NCBI GenBank assembly: GCA_029931535.1
Contig: JAQPZY010001332.1
Span: 248,001 to 312,000 of the forward strand
DNA: 64,000 bases
Reading direction: 5' to 3'
Source: Margaritifera margaritifera
Taxonomy: Eukaryota > Mollusca > Bivalvia > Unionida > Margaritiferidae
Below, in pieces: positions 32,336 through 43,260 of the stretch. Within the stretch, counting starts at the first letter, position 1, and every line of letters starts with the position of its first letter. The translations under genes were made by a program, and so were the position numbers. The notes below the pieces were generated by a model. The model had not been told where the DNA came from, searched no databases, and was given only the letters and a program-made list of their open reading frames with translations.

Positions 32336-33445
32336 ATGTCTCTCTCCAAAAGGCCGAAATATGAATATCAAGCAGCTGGTTCGAGGAGCAGAAGGAGTTC
32401 GAGTTGCAGATATACTTCTAGAAGCAGACGTATTACGAGGAGCAGAAGTAGTTCATGGAGCAGAAAGAGTTCGAGGAGCAGAAGTATTTCGAGACGCAGA
32501 TATACTTCTAGGAGCAGAAGTATTTCAAGGAGCAGAAGTATTTCGAGAAGTAGAAGTAGTTCAGTGAGCGGAAGTATTTCGAGGAGCAGAAGTATTTTGA
32601 GGAGTATTTCGTGGAACAGAAGTATTACGATGAGTAGAAGTAGCACGAGGAGCAGAAGTAGGTCCATCATTGGTGACTCTAAAAATGGGCATAGCGAAAG
32701 AAGTGATCATTTAAAAGAGGATGATATTGACTTCACCAAAAAATCTCTTTGGGCAGATCTGCAACTGGAAGTTGAAGGCAGAAAATTGTACGTCCCCAAG
32801 TCTCATCTGGCGCTGATGTCCCGTTTTCCGGCGAATGTTTCACTCAAGCTTTAGAGAGAGGGATGCCAGTGTTATACCTCTGCCTGGAAAGAACTATAAT
32901 GATGTTCTGATATTCTTACAGTGCTCACTTCCCGGAACACCTAGGAAAATCACAGGTAAGCGAATACAAATCTAATTGCTATACATTTTACTTTTTTCGA
33001 GATAACAATGAATTGTGCGAATGAAGATTGTAAACGCTTTTCTGCAAGTGGAGTCTTTCTATCGAGTTTAAGATTTAAACATTTTATCACATTTATATTC
33101 ATTTCAGATGAAAACGTATTTCAAGTGTTACCTTTGGCTCATGAGTACCAAGTAAAAGGGCTTTTGGATGAATGTCAAGACTGCTTGTTAAGAAAATTGG
33201 ACGACATGCTTTCCAGTAATTTTGTTGGACTACTTTGGACTAGAGCCACGATTTCAAAATACTGTGAAATATGTGTTTTGGCGGAAAAATACGGTCTGAG
33301 AAATGTTGTGGAAAAATTTGTGGAAAAAGCGTCCGTTTTAAAGTATTATCAGCTCAGAGATGTGAAACAATTCAATGAAATATCAATAGAGATTCGATAT
33401 AGGATACTGCACAATAGACTGGTTAAATTAGAACGTGCTTGGTAG
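32336..33445 (+). CDS. RS-domain BTB/POZ protein (two exons, one frameshift)
   Basis: Exon 1 is 32336-32955 and exon 2 is 33108-33445; donor ACAG/GTAAG and acceptor ATTTCAG/ATG join in phase 1 to give an Asp, as in the paralogue at 676. ATG 32336 directly follows an in-frame TAG. Residues about 15-105 are Ser-Arg repeats of an 18-bp unit (RSRSIS), like splicing-factor RS domains. An acidic linker (KEDDID) leads into BTB: DLQLEVEGRKLYVPKSHLAL, then, in another frame, PVFRRMF...VIPLPGKNYND, and exon 2 VLPLAHEYQVKGLLDE plus a BACK-like tail ending in TAG. The frame shifts once at 32819-32822 (two bases missing or one extra). BTB proteins often recruit Cullin-3; the RS region suggests a nuclear role (inference). 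A pseudogene or a sequencing error is possible. Confidence 0.68.
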
Positions 33446-34204
33446 ATTTAATATATGAGATCTTTTAGTTTTTATTTTACCAAATGCTTCTTTATCAGTG
33501 CCTTATGAGCAGTGCTTACTTGGAGATATAACGATGGACTTTGTCATGATAACATTTCTGAAGCTCCACATCAGTGAGATTTTTCAAAACTGCGTGCGAA
33601 CTATCGGTATCTTCTAAGTCACACAATGCTGTTTAATCCTTTAGTAAATCTGAGTAGTTGTTTTATTGTTTTATGGCGCATCAGCAAAATCATCACCAAC
33701 AAAACTTAAGTCTGAACATAATTTTAAGACCAGAAGAAAGCAATCTGATTTGCTGAAAACTTAAGTCTGACTGAAAATGGACAAATCAAATGCCTTGAAT
33801 CTAGACTTAATTTTAAAGCTCATGTGGGGGAAATTTCGGCCAATACTAATAAAGAATCTGTTATCTTTAGTTGTCGACGTCTCCTTATTTTACCTTTTTA
33901 AAGATTGGTTCAGTTCGAGATAACCTGATGCTAGCTAAGACAAGTTTCGGAACAAAATTAAGATGATCAATCAAAGTGACCTAGCTGTTTCAGATTTCAT
34001 TCTACTGGGTCACGTCCACTTAACAATATGGTAACTGGTACCATGGAATTTGCTTGATATTTCAAGAGATAGGCACTTGGTAGACCTCATTTGTTCACCA
34101 CTTTAACTACAGGTCAAATGAAAAAACTTTTGTAAATATTCTAAAAATATGTCAAACCATATGGTCACCTTTGAGGGGCCTTTCTCATGCATCATATATA
34201 TTTT

Positions 34205-34247
<43 letters not shown>

Positions 34248-34754
34248 ATTTGTGTGTGTACATTTAGGATGCAATCTTCTATGAAAAAAAGATTTTTGAT
34301 ATCCTATTTGATCTACCTATTCATCCCCGATCATTTTAGAACAAAAAAATCTCTTGAGACAAAATTTAGTTCACAGTCTTGGAGATAAAACAAAAGTGAT
34401 GAGCGATTTAAATCACATTCTTAGACTTTGGAAACTTTATATGTGAAAAAAGATAAATGTACATTTTAACTGGACAAATCACTACTGTGTTGAATTCAGG
34501 AGTTCTGTTCTGCATAATCTGAAAGGTCCCTCTCGCCTTTTCATCTACATGACCTCGAACGGTGACTAAGAGAAACTGATTACCGTAAAGAGAAGAAAAT
34601 GTAATGATTTTATTTAAACCATGTTCGATGTTTATGTTACTTCCAATTTTCCTACTAGTTAAAATATGTGTGGTAAGAGAGCGTATTGTAAAATGTATCT
34701 TATTTACCACTTAATGTTTTATGAAACATCTTGTACAGGATTCACAAAATGAAG
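33446..34754. other. No gene recognised; (CA)n at 34209-34245
   Basis: Flank of the BTB gene. A CA microsatellite is the only clear structure. A diverged duplication of GAAAACTTAAGTCTGA-like words occurs at 33700-33770. Confidence 0.4.
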
Positions 34755-34905
34755 CAGTGGCATAGCAAGAAATCCCCCCCCCCCGCAAAAGTTAATTCTG
34801 GGGCCTCCTACCACTAAAAAGAGCTGTTAATGGAAATTTTGCCCCCACTGGGCTTGCCCCCACCTCAAAGTTGCCAGGGTTGCTTGGGCGGTTGTTACGC
34901 CACTA
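34755..34905. mobile_element. hAT-like MITE with 8-bp TSD
   Basis: The left end CAGTGGCATAGCAAG and right end TTGTTACGCCACTA form imperfect inverted termini (CAGTGGCRTARCAA). AAATGAAG is repeated on both sides (34747-34754 and 34906-34913), the 8-bp duplication typical of hAT. The interior of about 150 bp is C-rich and non-coding, so the element is non-autonomous. Confidence 0.8.
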
Positions 34906-34913
34906 AAATGAAG

Positions 34914-35562
34914 TACTGTAATGTAATAAAAATAATTCAACTCTATGCATATGTTCTTCAAAGTCATTACACTTATTTATGTTTTTGAACACCATTCACA
35001 TTGTCTGTTGGAATGGTTTCAATTTCAATTTCTTCCTACACAAATCAAAATGAAGAATTTGTTTTATTTTTCATGGTAGATTGAATCAGTCCCATACAAC
35101 ACCTTTTCACAGCTTTTTGATACATTTTTAAAAACACTCAAGTGTTTGTTATATTCTATGTTCGTCGTATTATCGGATTTCCTTACGCAATCTTTGAATG
35201 TTTTATTATACTTTTTGGGAATACCTAGACTTTGTCTTGTAGAACTATAAATTAGTGACATATATTAATGGAATTAACCTTGTATGGCTCAACCTTTCTT
35301 GTGTTCTAAACAAACAGTGTGTGATTTACTTGTTCCTGTGCATGGAACCAGTTGGTGAGTGTATTTTCATCGTCGGAAATACACGTGATCGATTCCGTTA
35401 CCACTCCACCACCCGTGGGTCCACATCACTGTTTACCATTGAATCTTACTGATATTTGTAAGCATTATTCTAGACACAATAGCCAATGAAATGATCGGTA
35501 ATACAAAAGCTACTCTTCCATGAGAGAGACGCAGACATTTTTTTTCCAAAATAGCGGCGTCC
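34914..35562. other. No gene recognised
   Basis: AT-rich. TGGTGGAGTGG on the minus strand near 35410 resembles a Pol III A box, but no B box follows, so no tRNA or SINE is called. Confidence 0.35.
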
Positions 35563-35964
35563 ATGAAAACATGTTGTTTTTGCGAAAGGCATATAACAAG
35601 CAATAAATCTTACCGATCTCTGCCTTCAAATTCAAGTAGGGAGAGGTATAAATGCATGCGAGGGAATCCGTCTTCCCGTCAGATGGGTACTGTTTGCAAT
35701 CTAGATATTAATACATTAAACTGTGTGTGTAAGTTGGACGGTGACATGGATACAGTCTTATCTGTGCTGAAGATGGAAAGAGATCGACTTCTGTCAGAGT
35801 TGCAAGACATGCCAAGTTGTCCAAATTGTAGTTCCCAAAACTCCAAGAAGCGTGAAATGGCCGCTTATAAAGACACCGCTCTGCGAAGAGAAGCCTTTTC
35901 ACGGCTGGCACTCGATCGCAGAAACCTCAGGCCACCTCACAGAAGCTTGACCAACCAATGTTAA
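35563..35964 (+). CDS. Hypothetical protein with cysteine pairs
   Basis: An open frame of 133 codons starts at ATG 35563 and ends in TAA at 35962-35964. It opens with TCCFCERH (a CxxC pair) and has further CxC (NCVCKLD) and CPNCSS, a pattern that could bind zinc. A helical segment (MDTVLSVLKMERDRLLSEL) lies between, and the end is basic (RREAFSRLALDRRNL). Codon use looks more gene-like than in neighbouring frames. A GT donor near 36041 (CAACGGTAAGG) lies after the stop and would need another frame. No family was recognised. Confidence 0.35.
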   Translation: MKTCCFCERHITSNKSYRSLPSNSSRERYKCMRGNPSSRQMGTVCNLDINTLNCVCKLDGDMDTVLSVLKMERDRLLSELQDMPSCPNCSSQNSKKREMAAYKDTALRREAFSRLALDRRNLRPPHRSLTNQC

Positions 35965-36912
35965 CACGGAAAGACCAGAATAATATACGCAGACCAAAAA
36001 CACAACAGATGACTTTGATGTCAAGGTAGAAATTCAACGGTAAGGTGTAATTTGTTAAGAAATTATAACTTGTTTGTGAAATAGAAGTAAATTATATGAA
36101 ACAATTTGAATTGGACTGACAAGTCAAAAAGTCAGAATAAAATGGGAACTCTTTCTAAGCACGTTAAAATAGAATAATATTTGTGAAAGTTATTGTAAAA
36201 TTTAAATGAATCGCATCCAGTGCAAAATTCATTCAGATTTGAATGTGGTGAACTTCAAATTGAAACCAGCTATTATATACAGCCTTTAAAGAAACTTATG
36301 ACAGTGTGTAGGTGTTATAATAATTAGGATGAAAATCTTTTTTCTGAATTGTGCACTTTGCAATGGTTTACAATATATTTGTTAAAAGCTTCACATGATA
36401 CAAATGACACATTTTTGATGCAGTTAAATGTATCGATAAATTTGTGATTTTGATGTCTAAGTAAAGAGTCACAATGTGTTTAATTCAGTTGATGACATGA
36501 TATTATACATTTTGAATTACTTTTTTAAAGTTGTGTTAATATGTGTCATATTGTCTATGATAAATATTTTTAAATTTGAGTTGCTTAAATAGTTTATTAT
36601 TTCACTTATAATATATGGATAAAGTATGTCTCATCTAACTTATTGTACATAAATGTGGCTGCTCGTAATCCAAAAACTGATCTTGTGCCTGACGCCAAAT
36701 GAATTCAGGACTTTAGACGGGAATACGAATTTACAGCCATGATCATAATCATGAATATTATAAAACGTAATGGTGACAATATAGTGTATCAAATAAGATC
36801 TTGTCAATAAGAGTACCTCTATAACCACTCCCTTACTCTAGGACAATTAAGAATCTGCCAGCTATATACTGTGTATGCTAGATGAAAAGGATATTTGTTT
36901 TGGTTTTAGGTT

Positions 36913-37107
36913 GTGGTCATGTATGTTCGGATAGAACAGTCGAACATTATAAGACGCAAAGAAGATACGGCTCTGTGCAAGGTTATTTTGAACAATCACA
37001 GAGCAGATTGTCTTTTGAAGCGTTTCTCTACACAAGAGCATACAAAAGCAGTTGCCAATCGTGTGAGCTGTGAAATCAGGAAGGAAGTGCAGAATGTCAG
37101 CAAATGA
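36913..37107 (+). CDS. Possible exon of unknown protein
   Basis: A frame follows a good acceptor (TTTTGGTTTTAG at about 36899-36910) and reads VVVMYVRIEQSNIIRRKEDT, LCKVILNNHRADCLLKRFST, and ANRVSCEIRKEVQNVSK to a TGA. It is helical and charged, unlike chance AT-rich frames. It could be the second exon of the gene beginning at 35563, but the phase across the presumed intron was not established. No family recognised. Confidence 0.28.
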   Translation: MVMYVRIEQSNIIRRKEDTALCKVILNNHRADCLLKRFSTQEHTKAVANRVSCEIRKEVQNVSK

Positions 37108-38594
37108 TCTGGAGAACTTTTTCAAACTAGATAAAATGACAGTTTGTTAATCTTCTACTGGAAGAAGGTTGCTGAAATCTTTCATTTTTGCATCAGATTA
37201 TGAGTGAAGTTGTGAATTTAAGACGTAAGTGGGTCTATTTTATAAATTATTTATTTTGACAGTATTGATGTATGTTTTTACATGTACTTATATATAACCA
37301 CATACTCATCTCATGCCAACTTTATTATATATATATATATGAACATCGTGAATTTGTTATGTAAATGTGTATCTTTGGCTAAAATATTGTTTTGACTAAT
37401 AATAAAACCGTGTAGCAGTACATTTTATCTATGAATAAAAGGTATTAGATTGGTATTGAAAAAAGCCCACATGAAAACTGAACTCGTCTTGATAGACAGA
37501 AATTATTATGCATGCTATACATTGAGAAATCATTGTCAAACTGAATTTGTATGACTTGCTGATTTTTTGTTAATTTTGCTACTTTGCAATCTTGGTTTTT
37601 TCATTTATTCCGCAAAGCAACATTTTCATGGTTGGTGACTAGGTTACAAAGGTCATGAAAATGAAACCTTGATCTGTACAATGGAATTTTCCAGTTTCTG
37701 ATACATAAACAGAATAATACAAAATTTACATCAATGATTACATCCTTGCTTTTATTGCAGATTCAAATCAAAAGCTACCACAATTGATGGCTGCTGTGAA
37801 TATTTTGTTGCACAACCAGAAATACTAAACTGTTTCGGCTTCAGTACATATTTGGCGTAGTTCTGGATTAGTGTGGATTATCGAAACAGATAAGGAAGTT
37901 GTACCCTTCATGAATAGTTTTATTCTTCTCTTAAAATAGGAAATATATTTCAAACATTTCAAAATTAATGTATATATAAAATTCAGTTAGAAACAGTTCC
38001 CTATATTTCTTTCAGAAAATCTGCGATACTGACTTTTATAATGCAGTTTAACTCTGTCTACAATGCTACTGAAGCAACTCTATGTCATTTGAGGTAACAC
38101 TCAGGTTTTGATTACACATGAGTTAACGAGTGTGCAGATCATGGTCTTACAACTTGCATTCTACCACATGGAACAAGGCAACAGATGAACAAGTTTATGA
38201 AAAAGCAGGAATTACACATACAATGCAGTTTATCCCTAAGGGCACATATGTCTGTAAATGAGGTTGCTTAAATTGTTGTTTCAGAGAATCAGAATCAGCC
38301 ATAACTTGGGAATATCAGTGTCTCCTACCAGTTTACACACAAGAAGAAGAAGCTGGTCAAGCAACAACAGCTGTGGATTGCTGAAACTGTAACATGTTAT
38401 TTTTAATTTGTTGAAAAGTTTCCAAGGACAATATAGCTTTTGGGTCCAGTGTTCCAGGAAATGAAAGTGACAATGAAACAGTCCAAAATGATTCCACTGG
38501 TTTGAGCAATGGGTCAGATTTAGTTAAGTATCAGCATATCGAAACTATAGAGGACAATTCATTACACTTACAGAGGAGTGTAAAGCCTGTTGAA
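37108..38594. other. No gene recognised
   Basis: AT-rich with a short AT run (37327-37340). An acceptor-like TTTTATTGCAG occurs near 37760, but no long frame follows it. Confidence 0.35.
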
Positions 38595-39200
38595 ATCATG
38601 GGAAGTAAAAAGGCAGTAATATCATTGATATCATGGGAAGAAAAAAGCTGTAATATCATTGATATCATGGGAAGAAAAAAGCTGTAATATCATTGATATC
38701 ATGGGAAGTAAAAAAGCTGTAATATCATTGATATCATGGGAAGTAAAAAAGCTGTAATATCATTGATATCATAGGAAGAAAAAAGCTGTAATATCATTGA
38801 TATCATGGGAAGTAAAAAAGCTGTAATATCATTGATATCATGGGAAGTAAAAAAGCTGTAATATCATTGATATCATGGGAAGTAAAAAAGCTGTAATATC
38901 ATTGATATCATGGGAAGTAAAAAAGCTGTAATATCATTGATATCATGGGAAGTAAAAAAGCTGTAATATCATTGATATCATGGGAAGTAAAAAAGCTGTA
39001 ATATCATTGATATCATGGGAAGTAAAAAAGCTGTAATATCATTGATATCATAGGAAGTAAAAAAGCTGTAATATCATTGATATCATGGGAAGTAAAAAGG
39101 CTGTAATATCATTGATATCATGGGAAGTAAAAAGGCTGTAATATCATTGATATCATGGAAAGTGAAAAGGCTGAAATACCTATTGAAATCATAGGGAATA
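38595..39200. repeat. 35-bp satellite array, about 17 copies
   Basis: Near-identical units, ATCATGGGAAGTAAAAAAGC then TGTAATATCATTGAT, each with the self-complementary GATATC at the unit junction. Edge copies are more diverged (GGCAGTAATATC at the left; GGCTGAAATACC and ATTGAAATCATAGG at the right), as expected for arrays homogenised in the middle. Since 35 is not a multiple of 3, the reading frame rotates; the frames running into it (38502-38687 plus, 39083-39352 minus) are not considered genes. Confidence 0.97.
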
Positions 39201-40017
39201 AATAACATGGATATGTCGGTTAGCCCCGCAAATATGACCATGGACAAGCAAAGAAAAAATATGTACTGGTTCTTGATTCTAGTCAAGCAAAAACTTGTAT
39301 TAGGTAAAGATTTTATCTGATGACAAACCAATAAAAATATTATGAAAGTCAAGTCACAGATGTAGCTGCCATCAAAAGAGTAGATGCAGCAGTTTTTCAG
39401 TAGTATGAAATTCCAATTTGCACATGCATTACTTAAATACCGGGGGTACTTTGAATTCCTTCAACAAGTGGAAAATATATTCCCAACTCACATAACCACC
39501 AGCATATGGAGAAAACCAAACAAAAGACGCATTTTCTGATTTGTGACTTGAATGAATAGTGTGAAAATTCATCACAGGGGATGATTAAAATACTTCAAAG
39601 AGTGCACGATTTAACTGAGAAGGAAAAGTATTTCAATGTGTAATTCTAGTCCAGTTCCACCGCAATGGGTTAGTGGGTAATTATTTACTTACATTTAATT
39701 TATATTTATAATATTACTCTCAGTTTGATATTTCTTGTTGCAGCTACATCGAATAATCTACAATAAATGGTCAGAATCGAAGTAAGGAATGATTGTTTCT
39801 CGTTGTGACTCTAAGCAATTTTGTTGTAGATATATCAGATAAAAAGTCTTTATTTTAAGGTGCGACGGTAATTCCGGAGTTCTGCCCATTGGGAACAAAT
39901 TGCACTAAGTAGTATTTTCGCATCTAGGAATAAAGATGGCTACAGTGAGTCCAATATGCTTGAAAATCACATATCTCAAAACGTATCCCTTATGACACGA
40001 ATTCGCCAAAACGGCAG
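39201..40017. other. No gene recognised
   Basis: Flank between the 35-bp array and the jockey-like relic. It may include unrecognisable 5' parts of the latter. Confidence 0.35.
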
Positions 40018-42915
40018 GTGGATTTTCACGTTGACGTTCGACTGCATCACTTACTTCCATTTAACAAAACCGGGTTCTTTGTTACAAAACACAATCTTTG
40101 CCTTTTTAATGCTAAGTCAAAGTTGACAGATGATCGTTTCGAAAACATGATGGATCCAATACTCTTAATTACTAACATACTTCTTGATGTTGCTGGTGAT
40201 ACAACACCAAAAACATTGGCGACTCTTAAACGTGTCAACAAGTCATGGTTTGATTATGCTTCCTAGGACGCCATCAGTGGACGTGAAAAGATCCTTAGAG
40301 ATTTCAATGTCAATCCAACAGATGAAAATCTAAATAAATACCATACATACCGAGCTAAACACCGTCATATCATTAGAGAGAGCTAGAGGAAAACGTGGAG
40401 ATACTACGTCTCTAGGTTGAACTCTCACTCATCTTTTAAAAATATATGGAATATAGTATGGAAAATCGTTGGCAAAATAAAAACAGCTGGTTCAAAAATT
40501 TAAACAAATCTGAGAGACTGGTCACTACTATATCATAAATTTCAAACACATTGTCCAAATGGTCTCCAGAAAGTATTCAACAAAGAGCCATTCTGAAAAC
40601 TTCTGCCGTGTCAAAAACATGAAAGAAAAGGTTACTTTCCATTTTTATTCTGCCAAAGCTGAAGATTACAATACAACTTTCATTCTCAGAGAACTTCAAT
40701 ACTCTCTTGATCCAGCCCATGATACTTCAACAGAACAAGATAGTATCCATTATCAGGTTCTCAACCATCTACCTGAAACAGCTCGCAATTTACTACTAAA
40801 AATTTTCAATAAAATTTGGTCAACTGGCGACATCTATGCAGTCATGGCAAGAAGCAACACTGATACGGTACCCAAACCTGGAAAGGACTATATGGACCCT
40901 TCCAAATATCACCCATAGCACTAACAAGCTGTATTTGCATAACCATGCCACAGATGATATGTTGACAGACTCCTCTAGTATCTTGAATCCCAAAACAACT
41001 ACTATCAGATATTCATTGTGGATTCGGACTTAAGAGAAGCACAAACGTGTCAGACAGAAACATTCACCAGAAAAGCTTTAATAAAGAAAGCACATATAGC
41101 AGCCATCTTTCTTTACTTGGAGAAAGCTTATGACGATACATGGAAGTTCGACATAGTGCATGACCTCTTCGACCTCGGTCTAAGGCTGCCTACCTACCTT
41201 GATATCGAACGTTTTGAAAGATAGAAATTTCAGAGTTAAGGTAGGTACCACCCTTTCTGAAATCTACCCTTAGGATATGGGTGTACCTCAGGGCAGCATG
41301 TTGTCAGTCGCCCATTTCAACATCAAAATTAACAACATAATCAAATGCGTTAATCCAGGAACTGATTGCTCATTATACGTGGACGACTTATTGATCAGTA
41401 ATAATCAAAAAGTATGCATACTGTTGAGCGTCAACTACAGATATGACCCAACAGAGTTTATAAATAGTCAGAAGAAAACGGATTCAAATTGTTTAAATCT
41501 AAAACTATTTGTATGCACTACTGCCGATAGCATAAAATTCATGATGACCAGGAACTCTATCTTAACGGTTCTTTTATCCCTGATGTGGAGGAGGCCAAAT
41601 GTTTAGGACTTGTTTTAGACCGTTAACTAACTTTTCCTCCACATATTAGATTCCTCATGGACAAATATAAAAAGGTTATTGATTTAATACGAGTGGTGGC
41701 AAAGACAAATTGCGGAGTAGGCTAGAAAGTCTTACTCCGGTATAAAGGACTTTAGTAACATCTAATGTAATGGCTCAATTGTATACGGACCAACTCGCAA
41801 CTCTTACCAGCAGATGCTTGATCCGATACACAATCAGTGACTTACACTTTATCTGGGTTCATTTAGAACTTCCCCTGAAATGATGTAGTCTTTAGGTCCA
41901 AATACCAAACCTTGTATGATCGGAAACTAAATTTCATTCCACCTTTTTTTTAATAAGAATTCATCATCATCCAGGAAGGAGCAACATTCAATTTTGCCGA
42001 TGCCGAACAGTTATAAATTCCCAAATTACCACCTTGATAAGTAAAAAGCACCAAAATAAGATTTAATCTTTACCATTACAAAATGTTATCTCCATATCCT
42101 CTCTGTTTTTCAGAGTCAATTCGATGAAATCAGGGTCTCCTAACATGGTCATACGTCCCTGTATGCAGACAGTTCGAAAGATGGGAACAGTATTGCAGCT
42201 GCGGCTCCAACATCACAGGGCACCATCCCGAGCAGGTTACTGGATAAAGCTTTCGTTTTTTTTCAGCAGAGATTACAGCTCTACTCAAACTCTCAAGAAA
42301 CAATTTTCATCATCTTTTTGGATCCCATTTTCACAATGAGGCCATGCAAAACCTGACAACATCTTACACAGGAACATGATTTGCACATAAAATCTGAAAA
42401 AGGTATTATATATTGTTGGCTGTCTGATCATATTGGTATTAATGGTTATAAAAAAAATCAGATCTAAATGTAAGATTCCACACAGTGACTTCAAATGTGA
42501 TATAAATCAGCATGCTCCATATACTTGGCAAAATATCTGAAATACAAACTTCACAAACTTCGGAACGTCAGAACCCATCACCAAATAGTTGCATCCCTCG
42601 TATAGAACAAATCGCAGTGATGAGAATTTTGTTGCTCGCATATAGGACACACAAACCTGACCCATGCATACTTTCTTAAAGGCGAACCTCAGCCAGAGTG
42701 CGTACATTGCCAATATTAGCTGACAGGTGAACACGTTCTTTTTGAGTGTATCGACTTTTGAGATACGTTTTTTTCTGGGGGGTTTTCTATCTTTTTTTAT
42801 GTGAACATTATTAAGAAGCTTTCTGATGATGGACAACCAAATAAAATCTTGGACTTTTTTAAAGAATGCGGTTTATATAACAAATTTGTACCCTATGCTT
42901 TAAGGATTTTATAGT
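40018..42915 (+). pseudogene. Jockey-like LINE, long decayed copy
   Basis: Blocks follow the order of a jockey-type ORF2: KLTDDRFENMMDPILL and TTPKTLATLKRVNKSWFDYA then KILRDFNVNPTDENL (the linker after the endonuclease, 40110-40340); LPETARNLLLKIFNKIW (RT start, about 40770); IAAIFLYLEKAYDDTWKFD (motif A, about 41095); MGVPQGSMLSVAHFNIKIN (motif B, 41277); CSLYVDDLLI (catalytic YVDD, about 41366-41395); CLGLVLDR; an RNase H-like YADSSKDGNSIAAAA (about 42160); and GHTNLTHAYFLKGE plus a final KILDFFKECGLYNKF (about 42640-42900). Many stops and frame changes make it inactive. Endonuclease and ORF1 are not recognisable. Its 3' UTR ends in LTRGCTGACGTGCC-like sequence and the CATA array. Confidence 0.85.
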
Positions 42916-43136
42916 TATACCTTTATCTTTTATTGTACATACCTTTTAAAGAATATTCAAATTGTTTTTATCTTGTATCTTGTAGGACTACATATTTACG
43001 TGTATTTGGAAGGGTTTATCTTCCTAAAGTTTCTGCAACGTTTACTTTTACATTTTGAAACTTACATTTTAACCCCTCACTATATTGCGACGATTATGCT
43101 GACGTGCCTTGAAACCCTATACATCCATCTATCCAT
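42916..43136 (+). mobile_element. Jockey-like LINE 3' UTR
   Basis: AT-rich tail of the preceding LINE. It ends with CATTTTAACCCCTCACTATA, TTGCGACGATTATGCTGACG and TGCCTTGAAACCCTATACATCC, the same terminal pattern as the copies near 8000 (-) and 49300 (+). Confidence 0.75.
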
Positions 43137-43260
43137 CCATACATACATCCATTCATACATACATACATACATACATACATACATACATACATACATACAT
43201 ACATACATACATACATACATACATACATACATACATACATACAATCATACATACATACAT
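43137..43260. repeat. (CATA)n microsatellite at LINE tail
   Basis: About 120 bp of CATA units directly follow the LINE's short terminal CATC/CATA repeats, suggesting that the array grew from the retrotransposon tail. Confidence 0.95.

Noticed and set aside
32368..32670. Long minus-strand frame of leucines opposite the RS repeat
   Set aside because: Complement of the RS-coding repeat; poly-Leu arises from the 18-bp unit.
35390..35425. A-box-like TGGTGGAGTGG on the minus strand, possible tRNA gene
   Set aside because: No B box or cloverleaf pairing follows.
38595..39200. CRISPR-like array
   Set aside because: Units are contiguous without unique spacers, in a eukaryotic setting; it is a satellite.
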